A stretch of DNA of 64,000 nucleotides from contig CP098402.1 in assembly GCA_025916675.1 (NCBI GenBank), forward strand, positions 243,205 to 307,204, in the 5' to 3' direction. Source of the DNA: Phycisphaera sp. (lineage in GTDB: Bacteria > Planctomycetota > Phycisphaerae > Phycisphaerales > UBA1924). The notes beneath the pieces are model-generated. The model was not told the origin of the DNA and did not search any database. It saw only the letters and a program-made list of their open reading frames with translations. Shown here piece after piece: positions 1 to 9,033 of the stretch (position 1 is its first letter; every line of letters starts with the position of its first letter). A program made the position numbers and the translations under genes.

Positions 1-784
1 GGACGGCGAGTGTGAATCCGGCCTGGATCGCCAGGTGCGCGAGGATGAGCCGCCAACCCACGGCGTGGCCGGTCGCGATGGCGCTCGCGTAGAGCACGGT
101 GAAGCCGATCATGATGACGAACGGGACGAGGAAGCCGAAGGCGAACGCGAGCTTACCGGCCGTCGGTGAAGTAGCTGCCCGGGCGCGCAAGAACGTGGCG
201 TCGAGGTATGGACACAGCGCGAAGCCGAACACGACGACGGGCGTGAGTAGCAGTAGGTCCTTCGTTGGAGTGTCGGTAAAAACCTGTGGGTTGTTGAGCA
301 CGACCGACGAGTCCGTGGCCGCGTAGGCGATGGCCAGCCCGATGCTGGTCAGCCACACCAGGAACGCCGTGACAAGCCAGTGACGCACGGTGAGCAGCAC
401 CACCGCGAAGATCGCACCGAAGATGAGCACGCCCATCTGGCCCTTCGAACTTGGGAATCCAGCGGTTGAGAGCGCGATGGCCCCCAGCACGTACAGGTGG
501 AAGGCGATGGTAACCATCGAGAACCACTGGACCGCCTTGTTGTGGTTCAGTCGCAACCGCTGGGCCGCCTCAGCATTCTTCAGTACCGTACCCATCGCCG
601 CTGCACCGATCGCATTGGGCAGCAGGAACACGGCGAGCGACCACCAGCCAAAATCACGCAGCAGCAGCGCCGGCAGGATCATGCCGATCACCCACGTCCA
701 CGACACGGCCAGGTAGAACCCCCAGCCCAGCGCGGCAAGCGGCGACGTTCTTGTTAATGCGGATGGAATGGAGGGCCCGGCCAT
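1..784 (-). CDS. Polytopic membrane protein, C-terminus outside the window
   Basis: An open frame of 261 codons runs from ATG at 784 off the left edge. The protein is strongly hydrophobic, with about seven predicted transmembrane segments separated by short charged loops, for example LALGWGFYLAVSW-like and GVLIFGAIFAVVLL-like stretches. The start lies six bases after the stop of the DUF4442 gene upstream, so it is the third gene of a minus-strand operon. A conserved-looking loop CPYLDATFLRAR precedes the last visible helices and recalls loops of transporter families, but I cannot assign a family. Function unknown; a transport role is only a guess. Confidence 0.75.
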   Translation of the reverse strand, partial: MAGPSIPSALTRTSPLAALGWGFYLAVSWTWVIGMILPALLLRDFGWWSLAVFLLPNAIGAAAMGTVLKNAEAAQRLRLNHNKAVQWFSMVTIAFHLYVLGAIALSTAGFPSSKGQMGVLIFGAIFAVVLLTVRHWLVTAFLVWLTSIGLAIAYAATDSSVVLNNPQVFTDTPTKDLLLLTPVVVFGFALCPYLDATFLRARAATSPTAGKLAFAFGFLVPFVIMIGFTVLYASAIATGHAVGWRLILAHLAIQAGFTLAV

Positions 785-790
785 GGGCGC

Positions 791-1483
791 TTACTTGAGC
801 CGGCCGCGGCTGCGCTGGTGGGCCTTGGGGGTCACATGGAAGGTCGAGGTTGCCACGCCCACGCGCTTCACGCGGTCGCTGGGCCGGCGGAGCTGCTGCA
901 CCACGTTCATCTTGATGGTCAGGTTGAACTCCTGGCCGGCGGCGATGAGGGCCTCGATGTCCTCTTCGGGCTCGATCTGGTACACCGCCGGGCCCAGGCA
1001 GGGACGGAGGAACTTGTACTCGAGCTTCTTGCACACGACCGTCCAGTCGGCCCCGCACACGCGGAAGATGTACGAGCCGCCGGCGATCTCGGCGTTGCCC
1101 AGCAGGGCTGCCCCGGCCATGGCGTTGTACCAGTTGCGGTTGAAGCGGCGGAACGGCACCACGGCCTCGAAGGTCTTGGCGTCGATCATCTTCATCTTGA
1201 TGCCGCTGAAGTAGGCCTGCGGCAGCCAGATACGCGAGCAGACGCGGTGCCAGAAGTGGTTGCGGGTGCTCAGGCGGCTGATGAAAGCCTCGACCCGGAC
1301 CCACCTCGTGCGCTTGCGCTTCTTCTTCTGGCCCGAGCGCGGCTTGGTGCCCCGGGTGGAGGCCTCGGCCTGTGGGGCCTCGCCCGGCTCGGTTTCGGCG
1401 TCGGCGCGGGAGTCCTCGGCGGCCGAAATGTCGGCCTGCGGTCGGGCTTTGGACGCCGCCGTGTCGTTCACCGCGGGGGGCAT
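791..1483 (-). CDS. DUF4442 (hotdog-fold, PaaI-thioesterase-like) protein
   Basis: This 230-residue protein has a basic, low-complexity N-terminal 60 residues (a KKKRKR run) followed by a hotdog-type domain. The stretch VPFRRFNRNWYNAMAGAAL matches the DUF4442 pattern in which an Asn sits at the acyl-thioesterase active-site region and a central helix carries GNAEIAGG. DUF4442 proteins are thought to bind or hydrolyse acyl thioesters; that is family knowledge, not shown here. ATG at 1483 is preferred; a GTG at 1507 would add eight residues. It lies between the MBL-fold hydrolase and the membrane protein in one operon. Confidence 0.8.
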   Translation of the reverse strand: MPPAVNDTAASKARPQADISAAEDSRADAETEPGEAPQAEASTRGTKPRSGQKKKRKRTRWVRVEAFISRLSTRNHFWHRVCSRIWLPQAYFSGIKMKMIDAKTFEAVVPFRRFNRNWYNAMAGAALLGNAEIAGGSYIFRVCGADWTVVCKKLEYKFLRPCLGPAVYQIEPEEDIEALIAAGQEFNLTIKMNVVQQLRRPSDRVKRVGVATSTFHVTPKAHQRSRGRLK

Positions 1484-1519
1484 GGCCGATGGTAGACCCC
1501 TAGGCACTGAGCGGTTCGC

Positions 1520-2524
1520 CTACGCGGTTCCAGCGGGCTCGAGGGCGTACCAGCCCCGATTGTTGGGTTTGACGCGCCGCCAGGGGTCGCCCGGCTCGTG
1601 GTCGAGCACCAGGGTCCACCCGCGCTCGGCCGCTTCCCTCAGCAGCCAGGTCTTGCTGACCATGCTGGTGTAGGGCTCCACGTCGTAGGCCAGGCTGTAC
1701 GCCTTGCCGCTGTGCCAGGCGGTAGGCATGACGTCGGGCGTGAAGACCACCTGTCGATTGCTGTCGTCTGTGAACCACATCGCCTGCTGGCCCCACGTGT
1801 GGCCCGGGGTCAGGAAGACCTTGATGCCCGGCAGGATGGTCGTGGTCCGCCGCTCCCACGGCAGGGCGGGGTGCTCGTTCTTGTGGGGCACCCGGCCGGG
1901 CTCGAAGGGGCGGGGCGAGTCGTGGAGCTTGAGCTTGCCCTCGATTGGCGCGAGGTGGTCGGCGTAATACGTGCGGGTCATCACCGAATCGCCCGCGAGC
2001 GCGGTGTGCCACTCCTTCTCTTGGACGTGGATGGTCGCGTTGGGGAACGTCAGCTTCACCTGGCTCGCATCGCCACTGGCCTGCTTTGGGCCGGCCGTCC
2101 AGTCGGGGCTCTCGCCCGGCCGGAGGCGCCGGGTCAGCCCGCCGGCGTGGTCGAAGTGCAGGTGGCTGATGACCACGTCGTCGATCTTCGTCGGATCGCC
2201 GCCGGCCTCGGTGAGCGCGGTCTCGACGGTGCGGCCGTCGAGGCCGAAGATGCCCGCCATCTTGGGGTCGAGCTTGTCGCCCGTACCCGCCTCGATGATG
2301 ACCTGGCGGGGCCTACCCAACTCCGGGTCGTCCTGCGTGCCGACGAGCCAGAGGCAGTTGTGATGCAATTCGACGCGGTGCTTGTCATCGGGGTCGACCA
2401 TGGTCTCCCACACCACGCGGGGGATGAGCCCGAACATGCCGCCGGCGTCGAGCAATAGCCGGCCGGCGCGCAGGAGGGTGCAGCGGTAGGTCATGGGTTG
2501 GGCGTTGTTCTTGGCAGTCGGCAT
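1520..2524 (-). CDS. MBL-fold metallohydrolase (N-acyl-homoserine lactonase-like)
   Basis: A 334-residue metallo-beta-lactamase fold protein. The zinc signature SHLHFDHAGG gives HxHxDH; a later TPGHTWGQQAMW and LDHEPGDP supply further metal ligands expected in the fold. The size and the pattern of an N-terminal beta strand followed by a long loop before the metal motif fit lactonase-type members that open lactone rings. The substrate cannot be told from sequence. ATG at 2524 is preferred over the longer frame to 2569, since the extra residues are not domain-like. It heads the minus-strand operon with the DUF4442 and membrane protein genes. Confidence 0.85.
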   Translation of the reverse strand: MPTAKNNAQPMTYRCTLLRAGRLLLDAGGMFGLIPRVVWETMVDPDDKHRVELHHNCLWLVGTQDDPELGRPRQVIIEAGTGDKLDPKMAGIFGLDGRTVETALTEAGGDPTKIDDVVISHLHFDHAGGLTRRLRPGESPDWTAGPKQASGDASQVKLTFPNATIHVQEKEWHTALAGDSVMTRTYYADHLAPIEGKLKLHDSPRPFEPGRVPHKNEHPALPWERRTTTILPGIKVFLTPGHTWGQQAMWFTDDSNRQVVFTPDVMPTAWHSGKAYSLAYDVEPYTSMVSKTWLLREAAERGWTLVLDHEPGDPWRRVKPNNRGWYALEPAGTA

Positions 2525-2710
2525 GGCACGAGAATAGGTGCTTATGCGCAAACCTGGCAGAAACTTCATGAATGTGCGCGGCTGTCACGTGAGTGATCGC
2601 CCCATCGCACGCTTCCCCTATTGGCCGATGGGGGCCGGCGGGCAGCGGTGCAGTCAGCATCGCGGCCGGACCCCGGGGCCGAGTTCTTCAACACATCGTG
2701 GAGGTGTCTC

Positions 2711-3682
2711 ATGCGTGTTCGCGCTATCGCTGTGCAGTCGTTTGTTGGTTTGTCCCTGCTGGCCGGTACTGTCGCCAGCGCCCAGGATCAGGAACTCCGC
2801 GTGCGAGAGCACGCCAATGTCCAGATGATGATCGAGAGCATGCTGCACGGCTTGCACATGCAGACCAGCGACCCGGATTCGGCCTGGGAAACGTGCTCGG
2901 GTGGCCAGATGAACGTGAGCGGAAGCTTCAACCCCCAGCAGTGGTCCCTGGTTGGCCAGGGCGACGTCTGTGGCGGCACGATGAACTTCGACTACTTCGG
3001 CGATCTGACGCCGACACCCGACGGCTTCGAGTCGCGTGTCCAGGGCTCGGGCAGCATCCTCGATGAGGAGTGGCACAGCAGCATCGATGGCCTCTGGGGC
3101 ACCGATGCCGATGGCAACCTGACCACGCTCGATTATCGCGAGGTCGCCGACGACGGCGGTAGCCTCAAGCCCAAGTGGTGGGTGTATGCGGCTGAGATCC
3201 TCGTCGGCGGTGCGCTCGGCAGCGTCGGTGGCGTGGGCGCGGGCACCGTCGTGGGTGCCGGGGCGGCAGTCAACATCTCGAACGCCATCGACAAGAAGGA
3301 TGCGCCCCCATCGGCACCGCCCGCACGCCCGGGTGCCGACATCATCGTCGAGCTAAGCCCGCCGATTACCGACGACCAGATCGTGGTCGTCGTTGCGGGC
3401 ACCGGAGACATCGCCGGCAACCGCTCGAACCACATCCAGTTCGAGGGCCGCTGGCAGGTCGACCCGCTCACCGGCACGGGCGACGTGAGCGGCACCGTGA
3501 CCTTCCTCGACACGAGCTGCTACGCCGACATGGACGGCGACGGTGTTCTCACGGTCTTCGACTTCCTGGCGTTCCAGAACGCGTTCGCGACCGGTGATGC
3601 CACCGCCGACTGCAACGGCGACGGTGCCTTGAACATCTTCGACTTCCTCTGCTTTCAGAACGCCTTCGTGTCTGGCTGCTAA
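2711..3682 (+). CDS. Exported protein with GC-type dockerin pair
   Basis: A 323-residue secreted protein. It has an N-terminal signal peptide (hydrophobic core FVGLSLLAG, cleavage near VASAQ) and a central Gly/Ala-rich hydrophobic segment around residues 165-190 that could be a glycine-zipper membrane segment. The C-terminus has two EF-hand-like dockerin repeats, DMDGDGVLTVFDFLAFQNAF and DCNGDGALNIFDFLCFQNAF, ending in Ser-Gly-Cys. This ending is shared with the proteins at 49271 and 50852 and is typical of Phycisphaerae secretomes, where it is presumed to anchor or sort proteins. The start is fixed by GGAGGTG ten bases before ATG 2711. The body matches no family I recognise. Confidence 0.85.
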   Translation: MRVRAIAVQSFVGLSLLAGTVASAQDQELRVREHANVQMMIESMLHGLHMQTSDPDSAWETCSGGQMNVSGSFNPQQWSLVGQGDVCGGTMNFDYFGDLTPTPDGFESRVQGSGSILDEEWHSSIDGLWGTDADGNLTTLDYREVADDGGSLKPKWWVYAAEILVGGALGSVGGVGAGTVVGAGAAVNISNAIDKKDAPPSAPPARPGADIIVELSPPITDDQIVVVVAGTGDIAGNRSNHIQFEGRWQVDPLTGTGDVSGTVTFLDTSCYADMDGDGVLTVFDFLAFQNAFATGDATADCNGDGALNIFDFLCFQNAFVSGC

Positions 3683-3775
3683 GGCCAAGCGGAGTAGTTC
3701 CATCCAACGCCGGGTGCGGGTTCTCTCTCCTTGGGCCCCGCGCCCGGTGTTGGTTGGTTCGGTACAGTTGCACCC

Positions 3776-4621
3776 ATGGCCCGAGAACTCGATTCCACCG
3801 CCATCATGCGCATCAACGAACGCCGGCAGATGCTGGTGCTCGCGGATCTGGCCGACGAGCACGAGCCGATTCCCGCCGAGCATGGTGGCGGCGTGGTGGC
3901 ATACAAGCGGGGCGTGCGTTGGCTGTGTGGGGCCATCGGCTGCGGGATCGATACACCGCTCACCCCGGAGGGTGCACGATACATCGCGGAATATGTCGCC
4001 AGCCGGGGCGGCCGGCCGCGCATCGACCTGACCGACGAGAGCGGCCAGAGCGCGTACGTTGTCGCGGCCGACGCGGGGCTCGTGCTCGATGAGACCGAGC
4101 GAGTGCTGGCCCGGAGCCTGTCGGGGCCGGTGAAGATCCCCGAAATCGACGGCCTTTCTGTTGAGAAGCTCGACCCCGACCACGAGGCCCATCTGCGGGC
4201 ACACGCCGAGCACACGACGTGGGGCTTTACACCTGAGGGCATCGAGCCATCCGCGGGCGAACTCGAGGCGACCGTCAGGAGCCTGGTCCATCCGCGGTCC
4301 CGCGGCTTCCTCGCCTCCATCGATGGCGAGCTGGCCGGCACCTGCGGCATGGAAGTGATCTCGGTCGAGCCCTCACCCGGCCAAGGGTCGGTGAGGGTGG
4401 CCTCACTCTGGGGTGCCGTGGTGGGCGAGGGCTTCCGCCGCCGGGGCATCCAGCAGGCGCTCATCGCTAGGCGGCTGCTCCAGGGGCAGGCCGAGGGCTG
4501 CTCGGCGGCGGTGATCGAGTGCCAGCCCGGAATCCCGACGGAGCGAAACGCCGTGCGGCTGGGCTTCGGGCTGGCCTATACCCGGCTGGCCTTCAGGGCC
4601 CCGGCTGGGGACTCGGGCTGA
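3776..4621 (+). CDS. GNAT-family N-acetyltransferase
   Basis: A 281-residue protein whose C-terminal half is a GNAT domain. The acetyl-CoA loop appears as RRRGIQQALIARRL, followed by a beta strand with AAVIECQPGIPTERN and LGFGLAYTRLAF, the usual end of the fold. The N-terminal 130 residues are not a recognisable catalytic domain and may be a second, degenerate acetyltransferase half or a substrate-binding region. The substrate is unknown. ATG 3776 is chosen over an upstream frame because the preceding residues are low complexity. It stands between the dockerin gene and glutamate dehydrogenase. Confidence 0.8.
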   Translation: MARELDSTAIMRINERRQMLVLADLADEHEPIPAEHGGGVVAYKRGVRWLCGAIGCGIDTPLTPEGARYIAEYVASRGGRPRIDLTDESGQSAYVVAADAGLVLDETERVLARSLSGPVKIPEIDGLSVEKLDPDHEAHLRAHAEHTTWGFTPEGIEPSAGELEATVRSLVHPRSRGFLASIDGELAGTCGMEVISVEPSPGQGSVRVASLWGAVVGEGFRRRGIQQALIARRLLQGQAEGCSAAVIECQPGIPTERNAVRLGFGLAYTRLAFRAPAGDSG

Positions 4622-4715
4622 CAGGGTTCCCCCGAATGTAACGGCGGGCGTACTCGAAGACCGATCGCCCCATGCGGATACTTCTCGCACAAGAGATCTA
4701 CCACAGGAGATGCCG

Positions 4716-6008
4716 ATGGCCCCGAACGTACTCGTTGACGAAGCCAAGCCCAGTGCCAGCCAATCCACCAAGCCCGAATCGGCCAAGGCCCCGGACGTGT
4801 TTGTCGACGAGGCCCTGCCCCGGCTCGACCTGGCCGCCAAGCACAGCCGGGCCAACTCGGACACGGTCGAGACGCTGCGCCACCCCGAGCGGTTTACAGA
4901 GATCTCCATCCCCGTCCGCAAGGACGATGGATCACTCGAAATCTTCACGGGCTACCGCTGCCGTTTCAACACGGTGCGCGGGCCGGCAAAGGGCGGCATC
5001 CGCTACCACCCCGACGTGAGCGAGGCGGAGGTGCGGGCCCTGGCGTTCTGGATGACCTTCAAGTGCGCTACCGTCGGCATCCCCCTGGGTGGCGGCAAGG
5101 GCGGCGTCATCGTCGACCCACGCAAGCTCAGCGAGCGCGAGCTCGAGTCCCTCAGCCGTGGGTACATGCGCGGCATGGCCGACGTGCTGGGCCCGGACAT
5201 CGACGTGCCCGCCCCCGACGTGTACACCAACGCCAAGATCATGGGCTGGATGAGCGACGAGTTCGACACCATCAAGCGCGGCCGCTACCCCGGCGTGATC
5301 ACCGGCAAGCCCGTGTCCCGCGGCGGCTCGCTCGGCCGAGACGATGCCACGGCCCGCGGTGGGTTCGTGTGCCTGCAAGAGATCGAGAAGAAGCGTGGGT
5401 GGGACACCAGCGATATCACCGTGGCCATCCAGGGCTTCGGCAATGCCGGCCAGCACTTCGCGCGCCTGGCGAACGACGCGGGATACAAGGTCGTCGCCGT
5501 CAGCGACTCGCGCGGCGGCATCTACGATGAGAGTGGCCTGGACGTGCCCGCCGCGTTGTCGGCCAAGCAGGATACCGGCCGCCTGCCCAGCCAGGGCAAG
5601 GCCATCAGCAACGAGGATCTTTTGGAACTCGATGTTGATGTGCTGGTGCCCGCGGCCCTTGAGAACGCCATCACCAAGGACAACGCCGGCAACGTGTCGG
5701 CCAAGGTCCTCATCGAACTGGCCAACGGCCCCCTGACCAAGGAAGCCGACGAGATCATCGCCAAGACCGATGCCCTGGTGGTGCCCGACATCCTGGCCAA
5801 CGCCGGCGGCGTGACGGTGAGCTACTTCGAGTGGTGCCAGAACATCAGCGGCTATTACTGGAAGCTCGACACCGTCCACGAGCGGCTGGGCGAGATCATG
5901 TCCGACTCGTTCAACCAGGTCTTCGACCTGATGCAGTCCGAGAAGATCTCCATGCGGACGGCCTGCTACGCCCACGCCCTGAACCGCCTCGCCGACGCGA
6001 TGGAGTAA
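4716..6008 (+). CDS. gdhA: Glutamate dehydrogenase (Glu/Leu/Phe/Val dehydrogenase family)
   Basis: A 430-residue enzyme that interconverts glutamate and 2-oxoglutarate plus ammonia with NAD(P). The dimerisation domain carries the signature RGPAKGGIRYHP with its substrate-binding lysine and the glycine-rich GGGKGGV. The Rossmann part carries the dinucleotide motif GFGNAGQHFA. The length matches hexameric GDHs. A Shine-Dalgarno AGGAG at 4705-4709 sits six bases before ATG 4716, which favours this start over ATG 4710. The first 40 residues repeat a short VDEA-type element (VLVDEAKP and VFVDEALP) that is not part of the fold. A hairpin terminator follows at 6024. NAD versus NADP preference is not settled. 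Confidence 0.93.
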   Translation: MAPNVLVDEAKPSASQSTKPESAKAPDVFVDEALPRLDLAAKHSRANSDTVETLRHPERFTEISIPVRKDDGSLEIFTGYRCRFNTVRGPAKGGIRYHPDVSEAEVRALAFWMTFKCATVGIPLGGGKGGVIVDPRKLSERELESLSRGYMRGMADVLGPDIDVPAPDVYTNAKIMGWMSDEFDTIKRGRYPGVITGKPVSRGGSLGRDDATARGGFVCLQEIEKKRGWDTSDITVAIQGFGNAGQHFARLANDAGYKVVAVSDSRGGIYDESGLDVPAALSAKQDTGRLPSQGKAISNEDLLELDVDVLVPAALENAITKDNAGNVSAKVLIELANGPLTKEADEIIAKTDALVVPDILANAGGVTVSYFEWCQNISGYYWKLDTVHERLGEIMSDSFNQVFDLMQSEKISMRTACYAHALNRLADAME

Positions 6009-6023
6009 TCTGATTGGGATTTA

Positions 6024-6058
6024 CCCGGTATCTCCTGGTCCGAAAAGGGGATACCGGG
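6024..6058 (+). terminator. Hairpin terminator after glutamate dehydrogenase
   Basis: A 12-bp stem (CCCGGTATCTCC with GGGGATACCGGG, one G-T pair) and an 11-base loop start 16 bases after the gdh stop. The T tract after it is weak, so it may act as a mere stabiliser or as a partial terminator. Confidence 0.6.
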
Positions 6059-6236
6059 CTGTCGTGACGGTTTAGGCTGGCTTGCGCTTCATGGTGGGCA
6101 GGCGGCCACGCTTGTGGTATGCTGACATGGCGGCCCGAGGGCCGAACAATGTGTTGGAGCGGCCGCTTTGTGCCGCAGACAGCCGGGGAGCGCGAGGCCC
6201 GGGTGCGATCGCACCCGTTCAGCAGGAGAGAAGGCG

Positions 6237-7415
6237 ATGAGCAACGAGCGACGGAACACGATCCTGGCCAGCCTTGGGTTGGGCATGGCACTGGCCTTCT
6301 CGCCGGCGACGCTGGCCCAGGGCAACGAGTCCACGGGCCTCCAGCCGGCAACGCAGATCATTCAGACCGAGCAGGAAGGCCAGAACGGCGAGGACAACGC
6401 CAAGCCGGTGTTCGAGCTCGAGACGCCGATCATCGACTTCGGCACCATCCTCGACACCGAACCGGCGACCGGCACGATCCGCTTCCGCAACGCGGGCAAC
6501 GCCATCCTCAACGTGCCCCAGCCCAGCACGACCTGCGGCTGCACGGCCGCCAACATGCCCAAGAACGAGTTCGAACCGGGCGAGTCGTGCGAGGTGACGG
6601 TGACGTTCGACCCCACGGGCAAGGCCCCGGGGCGCCACGAGCAAACGGTGACGTTCCGCACCAACGACCGATCCAACCCGATGGCTGCCGTCAAGGTTCG
6701 GGCGTTCGTGAAGCCGCTGGTTGCCATCGAGCCCATGCAGGTCAACATGGGCAGCGTCGCCAAGCACACCCGCAAGGAGACGCTCATCAGCCTGACCGGC
6801 ATGAAGAGCGATTTCGAGGCCTACCACGTCACGCTGGTCGGGCCGGGTGCCGAATACTTCGACGTCGAGATCCTGGGCACCGACGCCCTGGAACAAGAGG
6901 GCGAGACGGTGTCGCGCACCGACATCCTCGTCACGCTCCGCGAAGACGCGCCTCCCGGTCGTGCGCAAGCCATCGCCGTCATCCGCGCCAACGACGAGCG
7001 CAAGAAGCTCATCAACGTGCCTGTGGCGGCCAGCGTCGACGGTGATGTGGTGATCAACCCCATGCGTATGTCGCTCGGCACGCTCCACGTGGGCCGCGAG
7101 CTCGAAGAGGTCATCGAGGTCCGCCACGGCCGCAACGAGCCGTTCAAGATTACCGGCGTCGAACTGCGCCCGCTGCAGCCCACCGGGATGGCGACGATGC
7201 CCGTTGACTTCTCGGTCGAGCCCATCGACCCCGAGGCCGGTGCCAACGGCAAGGCCGTGGACGCCTACCGCGTGAAGATCGTGCTGCCGAGCATCGCCCA
7301 GGCCGGCCGAATTCGCGGCAACTTCGTCGTCCACACCAGCGTGCCGCTCGAAGAGCTGGTAATGCTGCCCTACGTCGGTCGCGTCGTCGATAGCCGGGCC
7401 GGCTCGGGCGAGTGA
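6237..7415 (+). CDS. DUF1573 domain exported protein
   Basis: A 392-residue exported protein with a signal peptide (LASLGLGMALAFSPATLAQ). A DUF1573 Ig-like domain at about residues 55-150 is recognised by IIDFGTILDTEPATGTIRF and the conserved TCGCTAA cysteines. The rest looks like further beta-sandwich repeats (IEPMQVNMGSV and VINPMRMSLGTLHVGRELEEV). DUF1573 proteins are envelope proteins of unknown role, frequent in Bacteroidetes and Planctomycetes. The start is supported by GGAGAGAAGG before ATG 6237. The rhodanese gene starts two bases after the stop, so the three genes to 8692 form one operon. Confidence 0.85.
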   Translation: MSNERRNTILASLGLGMALAFSPATLAQGNESTGLQPATQIIQTEQEGQNGEDNAKPVFELETPIIDFGTILDTEPATGTIRFRNAGNAILNVPQPSTTCGCTAANMPKNEFEPGESCEVTVTFDPTGKAPGRHEQTVTFRTNDRSNPMAAVKVRAFVKPLVAIEPMQVNMGSVAKHTRKETLISLTGMKSDFEAYHVTLVGPGAEYFDVEILGTDALEQEGETVSRTDILVTLREDAPPGRAQAIAVIRANDERKKLINVPVAASVDGDVVINPMRMSLGTLHVGRELEEVIEVRHGRNEPFKITGVELRPLQPTGMATMPVDFSVEPIDPEAGANGKAVDAYRVKIVLPSIAQAGRIRGNFVVHTSVPLEELVMLPYVGRVVDSRAGSGE

Positions 7416-7417
7416 GC

Positions 7418-8041
7418 ATGCGTTTCGTTGGCAGAGTCACGATCATCCTGATTGTGGCCTTCGGGGCCGCCGTGGCGCACTCGATGGTGTGGCCGATCAC
7501 CCGCGACATCGAAGATGCCCGGGCTCGTGCTCAGGCGCGGGGCATCATCGAACCCGGACTTCCCGAGCAGGGTTCGGATGCAGCCAGTGATCCCGAGCGA
7601 TCTGAATCCAACGGCGGCGACGAGTTGCCCGGCGGCGAGCCCGGCACGCCCGACCCTGTGCCAGTGCCGGTCGAGCCCCCAGACACCGCCGGAGACCTTC
7701 CGGATTACTACATCTCCGTCGCCCGCGCGTACGAGTTATGGGAAGAGGGCATGCCCTTCGTCGACGCCCGCACCGACGCCGAGCGCGAGGTGGGCACCAT
7801 CGAGGGGGCCTTCCATCTCGAGACCCGCCACTTCATCAGCGGCATGAGCGCGCAGGTGCTCAACCAACTCGAGCCCGCCTTCCCGGTCATCGTGTTCTGT
7901 GGGGGCGGCGAGTGCGATGCTTCCGAGAACGTCGCCCAGCGCCTCATCGGCCGGGGCTACGCCGAGGTCTACATCATGCACGACGGCTTCGGGGCGTGGG
8001 AGGCCGCGGGCCACCCGACCGAACCCGTAGGGGGTGGCTAA
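7418..8041 (+). CDS. Membrane-anchored rhodanese-like protein
   Basis: A 207-residue protein. One N-terminal transmembrane helix (VTIILIVAFGAAVAHSMVW) is followed by a Pro/acidic linker to about residue 85. A rhodanese fold follows, with the active-site loop IVFCGGGECDAS giving a candidate catalytic Cys and the ending GFGAWEAAGHP. Rhodaneses transfer sulfane sulfur or act as redox or scaffold modules; the exact job is open. ATG 7418 is two bases after the DUF1573 stop, and the TAA is directly followed by GTG of the MauE/DoxX gene. This suggests that the three products act together in the envelope. Confidence 0.85.
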   Translation: MRFVGRVTIILIVAFGAAVAHSMVWPITRDIEDARARAQARGIIEPGLPEQGSDAASDPERSESNGGDELPGGEPGTPDPVPVPVEPPDTAGDLPDYYISVARAYELWEEGMPFVDARTDAEREVGTIEGAFHLETRHFISGMSAQVLNQLEPAFPVIVFCGGGECDASENVAQRLIGRGYAEVYIMHDGFGAWEAAGHPTEPVGGG

Positions 8042-8692
8042 GTGACCACCGGGCAGCGCATCGACCTGATCGTCACCCTGTTCGTCCGCCTGTTCATCGC
8101 GGGCGTGTTCGGCTTTGCCGCGTTCATGAAGCTCCAGAGCAACGACGCGACGCAAGCATTCGCCGAGTCGATCCGCGCGTTCGAGATGCTCAGCGTGATC
8201 GACCACGAGCACCTGGTCGTCCTGGCCAGCTTTGCCGTGCCGTGGGCCGAAGCGATCTGTGCGGTGCTCATCCTGTTCGGCCTGTGGACCCGATCGGCGT
8301 CGTTCATCCTGCTGAGCGCGGTGGGCGTGTTCATCTGGGCGATTGCGTCGGTCATCATTCAAGACCTCAACGTCAAGTGCGGCTGCTTCGGCGATTTCAA
8401 CTTCCCCTGCGGCGACGTGGTGGGCACCTGCCACCTCTGGCGTAACGGCGTGCTGGGGGCGGGTTGCCTGTACCTGCTCATCCGCGGCGGCGGGCGGCTG
8501 TCCTTCGATCGCCTCTTGGCATCCTCCAAGGGCGAAATCGACGCGGCTCGCGAGCCCGCGTCGACCGCCCCGGCCCGACCGGCCTCGGACCAGACCCCCA
8601 TCGCGGTGGACCCGGTGCGGCCAACCCCGCTATCATCCCCGCCCACGGGTCAGCCGGCGGCCGACGAGCCGCCCAAGCCCCGCTGGGATTAA
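8042..8692 (+). CDS. MauE/DoxX-family redox-associated membrane protein
   Basis: A 216-residue protein with four predicted transmembrane helices and the motif VKCGCFGDFNFPCG on a loop, typical of the MauE/DoxX-like group linked to periplasmic disulfide or methylamine dehydrogenase maturation. The last 60 residues are a Pro/Ala-rich cytoplasmic or periplasmic tail. The GTG start abuts the TAA of the rhodanese gene. With the upstream DUF1573 and rhodanese proteins it forms what looks like a small thiol-redox or sulfur-handling unit. The electron partner cannot be told from this window. Confidence 0.85.
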   Translation: MTTGQRIDLIVTLFVRLFIAGVFGFAAFMKLQSNDATQAFAESIRAFEMLSVIDHEHLVVLASFAVPWAEAICAVLILFGLWTRSASFILLSAVGVFIWAIASVIIQDLNVKCGCFGDFNFPCGDVVGTCHLWRNGVLGAGCLYLLIRGGGRLSFDRLLASSKGEIDAAREPASTAPARPASDQTPIAVDPVRPTPLSSPPTGQPAADEPPKPRWD

Positions 8693-8768
8693 TTTACGCC
8701 CGATTCCCGTCGCGCCCCAATGCGAGATCGTCTCGCCTCGGGCGCCCAGGACCACGACGGAGGCCCGC

Positions 8769-9014
8769 ATGAGCCGTTTTTCCCGCTTTGGCAGTGGACC
8801 CAACAAGAAGAGTGTCCTTCGCACCTCCGGCACCGGCGTCGTGTACGTCGACTGGAAGGACGCCGACAACCTGCGCCGCATGATGAGCCCCAACGGCAAG
8901 ATCTACGGCCGCAAGCGTCTGAGCACCACCGCGAAGGAGCAGGCCATGATCGCCCAGGCGATCAAGCGGGCCCGCTTCATGGGCCTGCTGCCCTACACCT
9001 CGGCCACGCTCTGA
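8769..9014 (+). CDS. rpsR: 30S ribosomal protein bS18
   Basis: An 81-residue protein that binds the central domain of 16S rRNA next to bS6. The conserved core is clear: VDWKDADNLRRMMSPNGKI followed by RKRLSTTAKEQ and IKRARFMGLLPYT. ATG 8769 has GGAGG at 8759-8763, five bases upstream. The usual neighbours rpsF, ssb and rplI are absent; it sits alone between the MauE/DoxX gene and a GAF-domain enzyme. The N-terminus is short and Gly/Ser-rich and lacks the zinc cysteines found in some bS18 proteins. Confidence 0.93.
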   Translation: MSRFSRFGSGPNKKSVLRTSGTGVVYVDWKDADNLRRMMSPNGKIYGRKRLSTTAKEQAMIAQAIKRARFMGLLPYTSATL

Positions 9015-9033
9015 TTCCGATCGAGACGGGGCG

